From assembly GCA_966128725.1 (NCBI GenBank), contig CBHYLN010000141.1, positions 1 to 14,195 of the forward strand: a stretch of 14,195 nt of DNA, in the 5' to 3' direction. Origin of the DNA: JAFDZV01 sp966128725 (lineage in GTDB: Bacteria > Bacteroidota > Ignavibacteria > OLB7). The notes beneath the pieces were generated by a model. It worked only from the letters and a program-made list of their open reading frames with translations, was not told where the DNA came from and did no database searches. Both the position numbers and the translations under genes were made by a program. Below, piece after piece: positions 5,658 through 14,065 of the stretch (position 1 is the first letter of the stretch; the number at the start of each line of letters is the position of its first letter).

Positions 5658-8600
5658 TGCACTACCTGCATATTGCTCTTGTTGTAGCGATAAAGCAGTT
5701 GACCAGAGAGAGGATTCGATCCAAGATATACCTCGATAATGTCTCTTGAATATGGCTTAAACCGAGAGAAAGTTTCAAGATTTGACTGTTGCCACAATTC
5801 CATGACGTAGGCGTGCGCTGCATCAAAACGTTCTCTCGAGTACCCTTTCCCAGGAAACCACGCACCTCCGATAAATGATTCAATCACCTCGTGCAGCACT
5901 GTCTCGCCCGGATCAGGCCCCTTTCTTTGTTGCCATGCGAGCATGTGCTTTAGGTTAACAAACTGCTCCGTCTGAATTGTCCCTCCTGCCCCCGTCTTAC
6001 TTCCACCATATTGTCCCACAATAATTGGCGTTCGTACTTGCGATGTCGAGGTAACAATATCATCGGAGTTTGCGAATAGATTCACGACGATTGTTGGGTC
6101 GTTAATGGCCGCTAACAACAATTTATCGCGAACCGAAACGGCGTCCCCAGTTGCCGACAATGTTCCATCGGCATCCATCGCCAAGTCGAGACTTGTCTGC
6201 GCATCAAGTGCCGCAACAACATCCTTCGCGTCGTTACCGCTCACCCGCACGGTGTCCCCTGTTCCATCCGAGTAGCTTACAGGGCTATTCCCGCTGTAGT
6301 GATACGGGCTCATCCCCGGATACTTCTCCCACAACGGATCGGTGCTCAGGAATCGCCCGTCGATGTAGGAATATTGCCGCACCCCGAAGTTGCCAAGCCC
6401 GCTCTCTTCGTCGCGTTCGTTGCCGATGTAATCCTGCCGGCGGCCGGAGCTGAACAACTGCGGGATGATGCCGCCGAACGGTTCGTAGTCGTACGCGTTG
6501 ACCAGCCCCGTGGCGTTCAGCACCAGCCGTGGCGAGCCCAGATGGTCGCGCACCACGTATTCCTTCTCGCCGCCGGCGCGTGTGGCCATGTCGGCCTGCC
6601 CGCCGGCCCCAAAGGTACGGTACTCCGCGCCGTACAGATATACCCGCGTGCCCGGCCCTTCGTTACACGTACCGCCGCTGGTCTGCCGCCCGTTGTACAG
6701 CGCAAGCTGCTTCTGGTCGGCGCCAAGCAGGTAATAACTCCATACGTACTGCTGCTGGTTGTCCGGCACGGACATCGCGTATATCCGCTTCTGTTCGCGC
6801 GCGCCGGCGGCATTGTAGCGATACCGGAAGTCCACCGTATCGCCGTTCTGGGCGCGCTGCACATATCGCATGTTCAGGCCCCGGAAGTCGCTTGCGAACG
6901 TCTCGCTTTTTACCGTGGCGCCCGCGGCGTTCACGGTAGTAAGCCCGGTTACCGCGCCGTCGGGCGCGTAGCTGTACTGGCGGCCGCCGTTGGGCAGGCC
7001 GTTCAGCATATCCACCGCGCCGGCCAGCCGGTTGGGGCCGCCGGCGGTTCCGCCGTACCCGTAGGATATTCCCGTGACCGGGTTGTTGGTTCCGCTGCCA
7101 AGGCGGTTGCCGTTGGGGTCGTACGAATACGTCGTGATCTGCCCGCCCAGCGACCACGCCGTAAGGCGGCCCAGGCCATCGTAGGTATACAACTGCTGCC
7201 TGGTGGGCTGCCCATGCTGTTTGTAGGTCTGGCCGGTGATCCGGCCGGCCAGGTCGCGCGCCAGCGTTTCGGTGAACTTCACCTGCGGCAGCCCGGCCGG
7301 CTGCATGGCCGCGGTGATGCCGGCCAGCCAGTACCGCGTGGGGTGGTACGCGTACCAGGTCACCGCGCCGATCGCGGGATACCGCAGGGTATCCTGAAGG
7401 CCGGCCAGGTTATACGTATAAACGATTTCGGCGGTCGCGGGCCGGGGCCGCACGGGCGGGTACAGGCTGCGCGCAAGGTCCAGCTGGAACGTGTTGGGCA
7501 CGGCGATGGGCGAAAGCCCCTGCCCCACGGGAGCAAGCTCGTCCCATACGGAATCGGCGCGGCCGTTATCGTTGTATCCATACCACGATGTGTGCTGGCG
7601 CATGGGGTCGGCCGTGCGAACAGTCACCACCTGATTCATGGAGTTGTACGTGTAGTACACCGCATCAAAGCCAAGGTTCTCCGTGTAGCGCAACTGCGCC
7701 TCGATCCGTTCGCGTTCGTCGTAGCTGAACACGGTATAGTGGAAGGGTTCGCCGCCGTGTGTGCGATAGGCCACGGCGGCCTGATGCCCGCGCTGGTTGC
7801 GAACGCGGCCGGCCGGGGCCAGCCGGTTCCACAACGAATCCGGCGGCATCGCCCCCCAGATGGCCCCGGCCCTGAAGGGCAGGGTGTCGTACGCAACGGC
7901 CGTGCGCGCGAACGCGGCGTACACGGACAGGTTCTCGAAGTTGTCGGTGCCGGCCCGTACGGTGCTTGGGGCATACACCGGCGCGGGGTGTACCACGTAC
8001 GGGACCTGCGCAACCGTGGTCTCGTACAGCGGCGGGAATGGGTCGAACGGGCAGTTCTCCACGGTGTGGGCGTCGGGGGCGGCCCATACGGCCGGCGTTG
8101 GTGCCGGCGGCGCAGGCCACAGTGTCGGGTTGGCCGTCAGGATGGGCGCGCTGCCGCCGGTGTGCAGAACGGTCGGGTCGATCTGCTCGGTCAGCCTTGG
8201 GCCGTTCGGGTTCTGCGGCGGCGCGCCGATCAGGGCCTCGCCGGTAACGGTCAGCCGGTTCAGGTCGTCGTATTCGTGGAATGTCATCGCGGCCCGTTCG
8301 GCCTGCGCCTGTGTCTGCGTGAACCGCATGTTGCCGGCGCGATCGTACGCGTAGGAGATGGCGCCCATATCCTGCTGCTGCTTGCGAACCAGGCGCCCGA
8401 ACGCATCGTAGGTATACCCCGTGGGCTCGCCCTTGGGATTGATCGTGGTGATCAGCCTGCCCATCGCATCGTAGTTGAACCGGGTTATCGCCTCAAGGCC
8501 GCCGTGGTCGGCAACAACACAGCGAAGGCTGTCGAACGCATCGTAATACCGCGCGGTTTTCACGCCGTTTTCGTCGGTGGTGAGCACGCGCGAACAGAAG

Positions 8601-11600
8601 CCGTAGAAATCCTGTCCGGTGGTGTAGGGCGCAAACGCCGCCGGCGCCCCAACGGCGTACGCCGCCGTGGAGAAGGTGTTATCGCCGTTGGTCTGTTTCA
8701 CCGCCCGCCCGTAGGCATCGTACGTTGCGGAGGTCACCACGCCGTTCGGGTCGGTAGCGCTCAAAACCCGGCCGTGCCCATCGTGGGCGGTGACCGCAAC
8801 GTCCGTACGCGGCGCGCGGTTGCGGTCGCGTATGTCGATCTCCGAGCGCCGTATCGTGTGGTCGTGCCCGAAGAAATGCCGCGCGGTGGTCCGCCGAATA
8901 CCGCCACTGCCGGTTACCGGAAGGACGTTGGCGGTGTGCCCGGCGTCGTCAACCTTGGCCGTGATTCGCGCGGTGCTGTATTCGTCGTCGAGGTCATAGG
9001 CCAGCGTGTAATCGTCGCGGTCGGCAACGGTTTCGGTCTCCTTCACGAACGTGCCGGCCAGCACCAGCGTGGGCCGTGCGTCGGGCGCCGACGATGTCAG
9101 GTTCACATACCCGTCGGCCGTTTTCATCGTCACCGTGAAATGCAGCGTGGCGCCGGGCGCCAGGTTCAACAACGCCGCCTTGGCCGCCATCAGATCCAGC
9201 CGCACATACCGGCCGGGGGTGGTGTTGGGGTCATCGGTCAGCACGGCGGCGCCCGGGTGTTTTTCCCGCGCCTGGCCGGCATCGCTTTCGCTGCCCAGCT
9301 TGCGATCGGAGCAGCCCAGCACAAACGGAACCGATATCCCAAGCTCCGGACTTTCGACAACCACCACCAGGCATCCCGGCCCGGAATACGAGGCGGCGTA
9401 CAATTGCAGATAGGCGGCGGTAAGGTCCGTGGCCGTGCTCAGGGCATCGCCGGCCATCAACTGATACTCCAGATATCCGGTATGCCCACGTTCGCGCCTG
9501 AACGCCTGGCGGCAGTTGGCGGCGCTGTCGGGGCAGGGGCATTCGGGAATCACGGTTCTGGGCAGCCATGCGTACAGCCCCCCGCCCATGGTTTCGTTCA
9601 GCTCGGGCCCCGCAACCAGCGTACGCCCGCCGCCGGCGCAGATCGCCGTATCGGCCCTGCCCGCACGCCGGGTTTCGGTGTGCATGCCAACGCGTTCGGT
9701 TCCGGTGGACGACGCGCCGGCAACGGCGGATGGCCTGGGGAAATCGAACGGGTACCATGCGGTACGCAGCCGGCCGGCGTCGTCGTAGTCGTATGCTGAA
9801 AGCCATCCGTTCGGCCCCATCATGGCAACGGGCTGCCCGTTGCAGCCAAGCCTGGTGAACGTGGCCAGCGTGTCGGTATGCAGTGCGCCAAGCGTGTCGT
9901 ATCGCCGAACATGGGCGGCCTGCACCAGCGGCTTCTCGTACGCATGAGCGTAAAACGCGCCGTTGGTGAACTCGTAGGCGCGGGTCTGATTGTCGTTCCG
10001 CACCTTGGTCCCAACCGCCGTTCGGTAGGTGCCATCGTTGCGGCGCAGGCCGGGCAGAAGGAAATCGTAGAAGAACTCTGTTGCGGCGCCGTTCGGGTTG
10101 ACGCTCCGCGCCGGCAGGCTTTTGCTCCACCAGCGGCGATAATCGAATGTTCCACCCGGCAGTGTTGCCGATTTATCCTGCCCTATCAGCGTGCGCGCAA
10201 GCAACGTGCCCTGCGAGGCATTGTTGGCGGCGTTAAAGCCCAGCGTCTCGTAGGTGTTCTCCATGCCCCCTTCGTAGCGATACGCCGCTGCTGCCAGATC
10301 GTACGACATCGCGGCCGTGCGCTGCACCGCCCCGAACAGCGGCGGTGTGCGCAGGTTGGTCCCTTCCTCGATCCGCTCGCGGCGCACTCCATCGGCAAAG
10401 GCCACATCCTCGAACGGGGCGGCATTCGGCGCCGCGGCATACGCGGCACGTGTGGCCGCCTCGTCCCACATGGTATCCTTCCGCGCCAGCCCCGTGCTCA
10501 GCGGGAAGTGCCGGTACACCACCGAGTCGCGTCGCAGCGGCACGGCGGTTCCGGGATACAGCGTGGTGGCAACCGCCGTGGCCACCTCACCGCCGAACTT
10601 CGCGGCCAGCGCCGCATCACCGTTGTAGTCGCGGACGGTGGTAACGGTGTACGCGTACTGCACCGAACTTTTCTGTACCGCCGTTCCGTTCACCGGAGCA
10701 ACCGCAACCGTGCGAGCCATCGGCAGTCGCAGATAACTGGCCGCCGGATCGGGCGTGCCGTAGGTTGTTGTTGTGGTTGTCACGAACCCGGGGTCCGACA
10801 CCGTCGTCTGCCTGATATCGGTGAACGAGGCATCCGGAATGAAGTCAACGTGGGCATGCAACGGCGTAAGCCGTGTACGCTCGAACTCGTAATCGGTGGT
10901 CACGGAGGTATGGGCAACCTCGTCGGTCACGGTTCTGCGGCTGTAACGAGCCACGCCGGGATAATCGCCGATAAGCGGATCGTACTCGAACTGAAGATTG
11001 GTGTACGTATCGCTCGTAAGCAGGCTCGCGTTATCCGTACGGTATTTCTTCACCGTATAGGCAACGTTGTTCCGTTGGAACGGGTAGTTCATGCGTTCCA
11101 ACGTGGTTGGCGTGCTTGCCAGAATCGTCGGCGTCGCGGTGTATCCGCAATCGGTGGCGGCCGCCCCCATCACGGCCGGCGCGCCATTGTAGTAGCAAAG
11201 TTCGTAGCGCTGAAGCGGTTCGATTACCTCCTTCAACCGGAAGTTCTTCACATCGATACCGATATCGGCCGCGCCGAGCTGGGGCTGGCAGTTGATATCT
11301 CCGCCGGAGTGTGGGAACCCGAATCCGCGCAGGATGCGATGATAGGATTCGTACGTAAAACGTGTGATCCGAGTCTGCCTGGTGATATCGTCCTGTTCCA
11401 CAATCGAGGTAACGTAGCCCACGGCCGAGCGCGCCAGGTTCCGCTTGCTCCAGGCCCCCTTCGTGGCAAGGGCATAGGCATCGGTGCGATCAAAACTACC
11501 CATCGGGCACGGCTCGTAATCGCTTCGCAGCTCACTGCGTTCACCGCTCCACAACGTTTTGCCGAACACCAGCGTGATAGTGCGCCCCAACGCCTCGATG

Positions 11601-12754
11601 GTTGCCTGCCCATCGCCCCACTCGATATGGTGGCCGGGAAAGTCCGTGATCAGGGCCCGGCCCCGGGTGCGGTCATCAACGTCGGGCGTCGCGGATACAT
11701 GCCGTGTTCTGGTGAACTCCGCCACCAGGCCTTCGGCGCTGGTGATCCGTTCCAGATAAAACACGGTTGGACCGGCGATCGCACCACCCAGGATATTGGG
11801 CGCCAGGTAATTCGAGGGCAACATCTTATCACGCGGCAGCCCGGGGTCGTCGAAATACGCGCGGGCACCGAACGGTGTAAGCCATTCGCGGAACACGTAC
11901 TCCAGGCCATCCCCAGGGAAGTAATGCACGATGCGCGGGCGCACGTGATCGCCGTAGTTCACGAATCGATCATGCAGATATCGCGGCCAGCCGGCGTCGT
12001 CGAACTCCACGATCGCAAACCCGGAGGCATTGGCCTCGTTGACGAAGTAATGCCCGGTGTACAGCTCGGGCCGATTGGCCGGCAGCGTGGCGGTTTTGGT
12101 GTGCGCGTTGCGAAGCTCCAGAATGCTTCCGTCGGCGCGCAGCAGCCTGATCACATCAACAAATGTGTTATGCGCGGAGTAGTTGGCGGCGTTGAAATCC
12201 TCCATCCGATTGCAGAAATCATAACCGTCCACCGCCCACACCAATGAGGCATCGTCATAATCCTTTCGGCAGCGATCGTCCACCGTTGGGCGATCGCAGG
12301 CAAAGTCCCATGCCGTGGAGATAACCTGAATCGCAAAGCCGTTAACGCCCAGCACATATGCGGGCCGGTTCTGTGTGATCTTTGTCCACGACTGATACGG
12401 TTGCCACCCACTGCTCTGATGATAATCCTTGAATGCCGAGAATGCCACCGAGCCACAGTAGTTCAACGCTACTGAAAGCCGATGCCCCTTGATGGGATGC
12501 TCGGAGATCGGGTAGGTATACCCAACCGAACCGGTTGATGCGGACACGTTCAGCGTGCCGTTCAGATTCAAGGCCCCGCCGCTTCCGTATCCCCACTGAT
12601 CGTAGAGATCGGATGCCTGCTTATGCACAAGGGCCTCGGCGGTGTACTGGGCAACGACGCGCAACGGTATTCCAGCCGCAAGGCCCAGCAACGTTGCGGT
12701 GGCAAGAAAAATGGCCCGGACACGGTGGCGGTGATTCGTCATGGGGATAGACAT
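5654..12754 (-). CDS. Giant secreted Rhs/YD-repeat protein with low-GC metallopeptidase-like tail
   Basis: From ATG 12754 the protein has 2366 residues; ATG 12742 is also possible. The open frame extends to 12844, but only these starts place the signal peptide correctly: RHRVR, a hydrophobic stretch (14-29), cleavage near VVAQ (33-36). Residues 40-985 are a beta-rich N-terminal part beginning with GYTYPISEHPIKGH, typical of Bacteroidota-type secreted Rhs proteins. YD repeats start near 986 (YDYDDAGRL). At about 1090-1235 they are interrupted by a DNRLRE-like beta-sandwich, and at about 1510-1625 by a Pro-rich linker. They then resume (YTYDGLGRL, YSYDPNGNRL). The RHS-associated core (about 2060-2167) has RDHLGSPRLVL, DYEPFGG, DEESGLGNFGVRQY and GRFLSTDPL, ending in SDGTGD instead of the common DPxG. 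The 199-residue tail holds HEVIE (2288-2292) and a later His2314. Rhs shells normally encase and deliver such tails. No T9SS sorting domain is visible, so surface release is unexplained. Confidence 0.93.
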   Translation of the reverse strand: MSIPMTNHRHRVRAIFLATATLLGLAAGIPLRVVAQYTAEALVHKQASDLYDQWGYGSGGALNLNGTLNVSASTGSVGYTYPISEHPIKGHRLSVALNYCGSVAFSAFKDYHQSSGWQPYQSWTKITQNRPAYVLGVNGFAIQVISTAWDFACDRPTVDDRCRKDYDDASLVWAVDGYDFCNRMEDFNAANYSAHNTFVDVIRLLRADGSILELRNAHTKTATLPANRPELYTGHYFVNEANASGFAIVEFDDAGWPRYLHDRFVNYGDHVRPRIVHYFPGDGLEYVFREWLTPFGARAYFDDPGLPRDKMLPSNYLAPNILGGAIAGPTVFYLERITSAEGLVAEFTRTRHVSATPDVDDRTRGRALITDFPGHHIEWGDGQATIEALGRTITLVFGKTLWSGERSELRSDYEPCPMGSFDRTDAYALATKGAWSKRNLARSAVGYVTSIVEQDDITRQTRITRFTYESYHRILRGFGFPHSGGDINCQPQLGAADIGIDVKNFRLKEVIEPLQRYELCYYNGAPAVMGAAATDCGYTATPTILASTPTTLERMNYPFQRNNVAYTVKKYRTDNASLLTSDTYTNLQFEYDPLIGDYPGVARYSRRTVTDEVAHTSVTTDYEFERTRLTPLHAHVDFIPDASFTDIRQTTVSDPGFVTTTTTTYGTPDPAASYLRLPMARTVAVAPVNGTAVQKSSVQYAYTVTTVRDYNGDAALAAKFGGEVATAVATTLYPGTAVPLRRDSVVYRHFPLSTGLARKDTMWDEAATRAAYAAAPNAAPFEDVAFADGVRRERIEEGTNLRTPPLFGAVQRTAAMSYDLAAAAYRYEGGMENTYETLGFNAANNASQGTLLARTLIGQDKSATLPGGTFDYRRWWSKSLPARSVNPNGAATEFFYDFLLPGLRRNDGTYRTAVGTKVRNDNQTRAYEFTNGAFYAHAYEKPLVQAAHVRRYDTLGALHTDTLATFTRLGCNGQPVAMMGPNGWLSAYDYDDAGRLRTAWYPFDFPRPSAVAGASSTGTERVGMHTETRRAGRADTAICAGGGRTLVAGPELNETMGGGLYAWLPRTVIPECPCPDSAANCRQAFRRERGHTGYLEYQLMAGDALSTATDLTAAYLQLYAASYSGPGCLVVVVESPELGISVPFVLGCSDRKLGSESDAGQAREKHPGAAVLTDDPNTTPGRYVRLDLMAAKAALLNLAPGATLHFTVTMKTADGYVNLTSSAPDARPTLVLAGTFVKETETVADRDDYTLAYDLDDEYSTARITAKVDDAGHTANVLPVTGSGGIRRTTARHFFGHDHTIRRSEIDIRDRNRAPRTDVAVTAHDGHGRVLSATDPNGVVTSATYDAYGRAVKQTNGDNTFSTAAYAVGAPAAFAPYTTGQDFYGFCSRVLTTDENGVKTARYYDAFDSLRCVVADHGGLEAITRFNYDAMGRLITTINPKGEPTGYTYDAFGRLVRKQQQDMGAISYAYDRAGNMRFTQTQAQAERAAMTFHEYDDLNRLTVTGEALIGAPPQNPNGPRLTEQIDPTVLHTGGSAPILTANPTLWPAPPAPTPAVWAAPDAHTVENCPFDPFPPLYETTVAQVPYVVHPAPVYAPSTVRAGTDNFENLSVYAAFARTAVAYDTLPFRAGAIWGAMPPDSLWNRLAPAGRVRNQRGHQAAVAYRTHGGEPFHYTVFSYDERERIEAQLRYTENLGFDAVYYTYNSMNQVVTVRTADPMRQHTSWYGYNDNGRADSVWDELAPVGQGLSPIAVPNTFQLDLARSLYPPVRPRPATAEIVYTYNLAGLQDTLRYPAIGAVTWYAYHPTRYWLAGITAAMQPAGLPQVKFTETLARDLAGRITGQTYKQHGQPTRQQLYTYDGLGRLTAWSLGGQITTYSYDPNGNRLGSGTNNPVTGISYGYGGTAGGPNRLAGAVDMLNGLPNGGRQYSYAPDGAVTGLTTVNAAGATVKSETFASDFRGLNMRYVQRAQNGDTVDFRYRYNAAGAREQKRIYAMSVPDNQQQYVWSYYLLGADQKQLALYNGRQTSGGTCNEGPGTRVYLYGAEYRTFGAGGQADMATRAGGEKEYVVRDHLGSPRLVLNATGLVNAYDYEPFGGIIPQLFSSGRRQDYIGNERDEESGLGNFGVRQYSYIDGRFLSTDPLWEKYPGMSPYHYSGNSPVSYSDGTGDTVRVSGNDAKDVVAALDAQTSLDLAMDADGTLSATGDAVSVRDKLLLAAINDPTIVVNLFANSDDIVTSTSQVRTPIIVGQYGGSKTGAGGTIQTEQFVNLKHMLAWQQRKGPDPGETVLHEVIESFIGGAWFPGKGYSRERFDAAHAYVMELWQQSNLETFSRFKPYSRDIIEVYLGSNPLSGQLLYRYNKSNMQVVQ
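5657..6253 (-). other. Variable C-terminal effector-like module of the Rhs protein
   Basis: The last 199 codons after the RHS core form a separate module. Hand-counted GC over 5701-6120 is about 48%, against 60-73% in sampled core lines at 6301, 6601 and 7021. The module has an alpha/beta-looking front (DAKDVVAALDAQTSLDLAMD, then INDPTIVVNLF), a Gly-rich loop (YGGSKTGAGG), then VLHEVIESFIGG and, 22 residues after the motif, AAHAYVMEL. HExxE plus a downstream His could bind a metal as in zinc peptidases whose third ligand is distal. I recall similar HEVxEA...AHN segments at the ends of Bacteroidota Rhs proteins; no search was made. Function as a toxin is inferred from position. Confidence 0.6.
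9050..9484 (-). other. DNRLRE-like beta-sandwich domain inside the Rhs protein
   Basis: Residues about 1090-1235 of the Rhs protein read HTGYLEYQLMAG...LTAAYLQLYA, then a Cys-containing strand pair (GPGCLVVVVE, FVLGCSD), then RYVRLDLMAAKAALLNLAPG and finally APDARPTLVLAGTF. This order of strands and the ending RPTLVL resemble DNRLRE-type domains of surface proteins. Here it interrupts the YD repeats. The match is from memory of the pattern and is moderate. Confidence 0.45.
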
Positions 12755-12798
12755 GATAACTGCGTGCGAAATGAATGATGAAAATGCTTTCGGGATTG

Positions 12799-12826
12799 TT
12801 GAACAGTCTGATTGAACGGTCTCTGA
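12799..12826. repeat. Tandem near-identical 13/15-base units upstream of the Rhs gene
   Basis: On the plus strand TTGAACAGTCTGA (12799-12811) is followed immediately by TTGAACGGTCTCTGA (12812-12826), differing by one base and a two-base insertion. The pair lies 45 bases upstream of the Rhs start in the 105-base gap after the T9SS cargo gene. It could be a regulator-binding site or a small duplication. Confidence 0.4.
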
Positions 12827-12859
12827 TCGATTGAGGCACGTCAACCGTGTGCCACGGAT

Positions 12860-13828
12860 TTACCGGGCCACGGTGATACCATAGGTGCCGATCGTGGCGG
12901 CATCGCCCGGGCCGTGCCGGGCCAGTCGCACCAGATACGCGCCGCTCGCCAGCCGTGTGAAATCGAGCACGCACCGCAAACGTTGCTGGCCATCCACATC
13001 CGCCTGATACACGGCGACCACGTCGCCGCCGGTTGTGGCCACGGTTACCGAATACCGGGCCGGCGCCAGCGGGTATGCCTCGATCCGTGTTTTGCCGTTA
13101 GTGGGGTTCGGGAATAACAGCACCGTCGGCCGGTTGGGCCCTGGAGCACCAACGCTCGCGGAAATCGTGCCCTGTGATGGAATGGTATCGCCACTGGATG
13201 GCAGCTCACGAAGCACATAACTGGTATCGCCGCTGAAATCTCGCAGGCGGCCATCAACGAAATCCGTGCCGATCGTCAGTTGCCTGGCATACATCGGCAC
13301 ACGCTGCACCCCGTGTATTGCCCCAATGTCGATGGTATCCAGGGTGTTCAAGGCATGCTGCCCGAACACCGCGGCCGACACGGCAGTATCTGCCCCGGCC
13401 GCGCTGCGGCCCCAGAGCATCAGCAGCAGATCGTCGTACGCATCGCTGTCGGCACGCATCACCGTGGCCGAGCCGGTCATGCGTTGCCATTGATCCGGAT
13501 AGCGGAGATAGGTGTACATACGGCGGGCACCGTTGGCAATGACCCCGCCCAGCGTATCGGCACAGCCGCTGTCGGCCGGCGAAACCAGGCCCCACGCAAT
13601 GCGCCATGGCAGAAATCCATTGTGCGCCGCGCTGTCGTCAAGCGCCGTTACGGTATCGGCTAGGCAATCAGGGTTCAGATGGCATATAAAAAGGATCGCC
13701 TCGGTATGTGGCGAAACGCCCTGTGACCTCGCTGTGTCCGCAAGGCCGGCAAACAGGACTGACAGAGCAACGGCAAGCAGCAAGCCGTGCCATCGAAGGG
13801 GGCGGTGATCTGGTATAGGAGCATTCAT
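12860..13828 (-). CDS. Secreted protein of unknown function with T9SS type A sorting domain
   Basis: From ATG 13828 the protein has 322 residues. This start is preferred over ATG 13891 because it puts the signal peptide near the N-terminus: RPLRWHG, hydrophobic 16-30, cleavage near ARSQ (34-36). Residues 37-230 form a domain I do not recognise, with three early cysteines (49, 55, 89) and many Asp-Thr turns. Residues 236-322 are a T9SS type A C-terminal sorting domain: VLLFPNPTNGKTRIE (236-250), then YSVTVATTGGDVVAVYQ (259-275), then LDFTRLASGAYLVRL (288-302). Such domains send proteins through the outer membrane by type IX secretion, after which the domain is usually removed. The Rhs gene follows 105 bases downstream on the same strand, so the two may be co-transcribed. 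A role as Rhs partner is only suggested by position. Confidence 0.85.
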   Translation of the reverse strand: MNAPIPDHRPLRWHGLLLAVALSVLFAGLADTARSQGVSPHTEAILFICHLNPDCLADTVTALDDSAAHNGFLPWRIAWGLVSPADSGCADTLGGVIANGARRMYTYLRYPDQWQRMTGSATVMRADSDAYDDLLLMLWGRSAAGADTAVSAAVFGQHALNTLDTIDIGAIHGVQRVPMYARQLTIGTDFVDGRLRDFSGDTSYVLRELPSSGDTIPSQGTISASVGAPGPNRPTVLLFPNPTNGKTRIEAYPLAPARYSVTVATTGGDVVAVYQADVDGQQRLRCVLDFTRLASGAYLVRLARHGPGDAATIGTYGITVAR

Positions 13829-13863
13829 AATGTGTACGGACAGCGTTAACGATGTATTGCTGG

Positions 13864-13883
13864 CCTGCAGAACAGTCAGCAGG
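13864..13883. repeat. Short inverted repeat upstream of the T9SS cargo gene
   Basis: CCTGC (13864-13868) and GCAGG (13879-13883) flank a 10-base spacer, and AACAGTCAG (13871-13879) recurs as AACTGTCAG (13890-13898). The cluster lies 36-70 bases upstream of ATG 13828, where an operator would be expected. No well-spaced -35/-10 pair was found. Chance cannot be excluded. Confidence 0.25.
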
Positions 13884-13894
13884 CATTTCAACTG

Positions 13895-14065
13895 TCAGCT
13901 TCCAGGGAACAGCCCAGGCCGCGGCCGGATATAGAGCACGGACAGGCCTTGTTGCGCGCGCGCGTTGTTCGCCGAATTATTCACGCGGCGATCGATGTTC
14001 CAGCACGCCACGGCGCCGTTCCAACTGTAGACTGTGGAAACAGCACACCGGAACGGAGAAATCCG
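13895..14065 (-). other. Possible C-terminal end of a FISUMP/C-type-lectin-like gene
   Basis: This minus-strand frame of 56 codons ends at TGA 13897-13895. It reads STVYSWNGAVACWNIDRR, then VNNSANNARAQQGLSVLYI and RPR. That resembles the closing strands of FISUMP/DUF1566-type domains (an SST-YS-N-A-W pattern followed by G-SV--IRP) and is Asn-rich. A TAG at 14068-14066 blocks the frame upstream. The other two minus frames in 14069-14195 do not continue the domain, so this would be a broken remnant or carry a frameshift. On the plus strand an alternative open frame runs from ATG 13852 to the right edge (with GYTAEQYGLHQRVRGLGYKG) but has no recognised family. No confident gene can be assigned in 13829-14195. 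Confidence 0.3.

Noticed and set aside
6299..9799. Plus-strand open frame of 1166 codons opposite rhs
   Set aside because: It is the antisense of the GC-rich Rhs gene and rich in Arg, Gly, Val and His with no motif. The minus strand encodes clear YD repeats here.
9878..12247. Plus-strand open frame of 789 codons opposite rhs
   Set aside because: Another antisense shadow in high-GC DNA, low-complexity Arg/Gly-rich translation, no recognisable domain.
12845..12857. Hairpin CCGTG-TGC-CACGG after the T9SS cargo stop, as a terminator
   Set aside because: Only a 5-base stem with no U tract; it does not show that rhs is a separate transcript.
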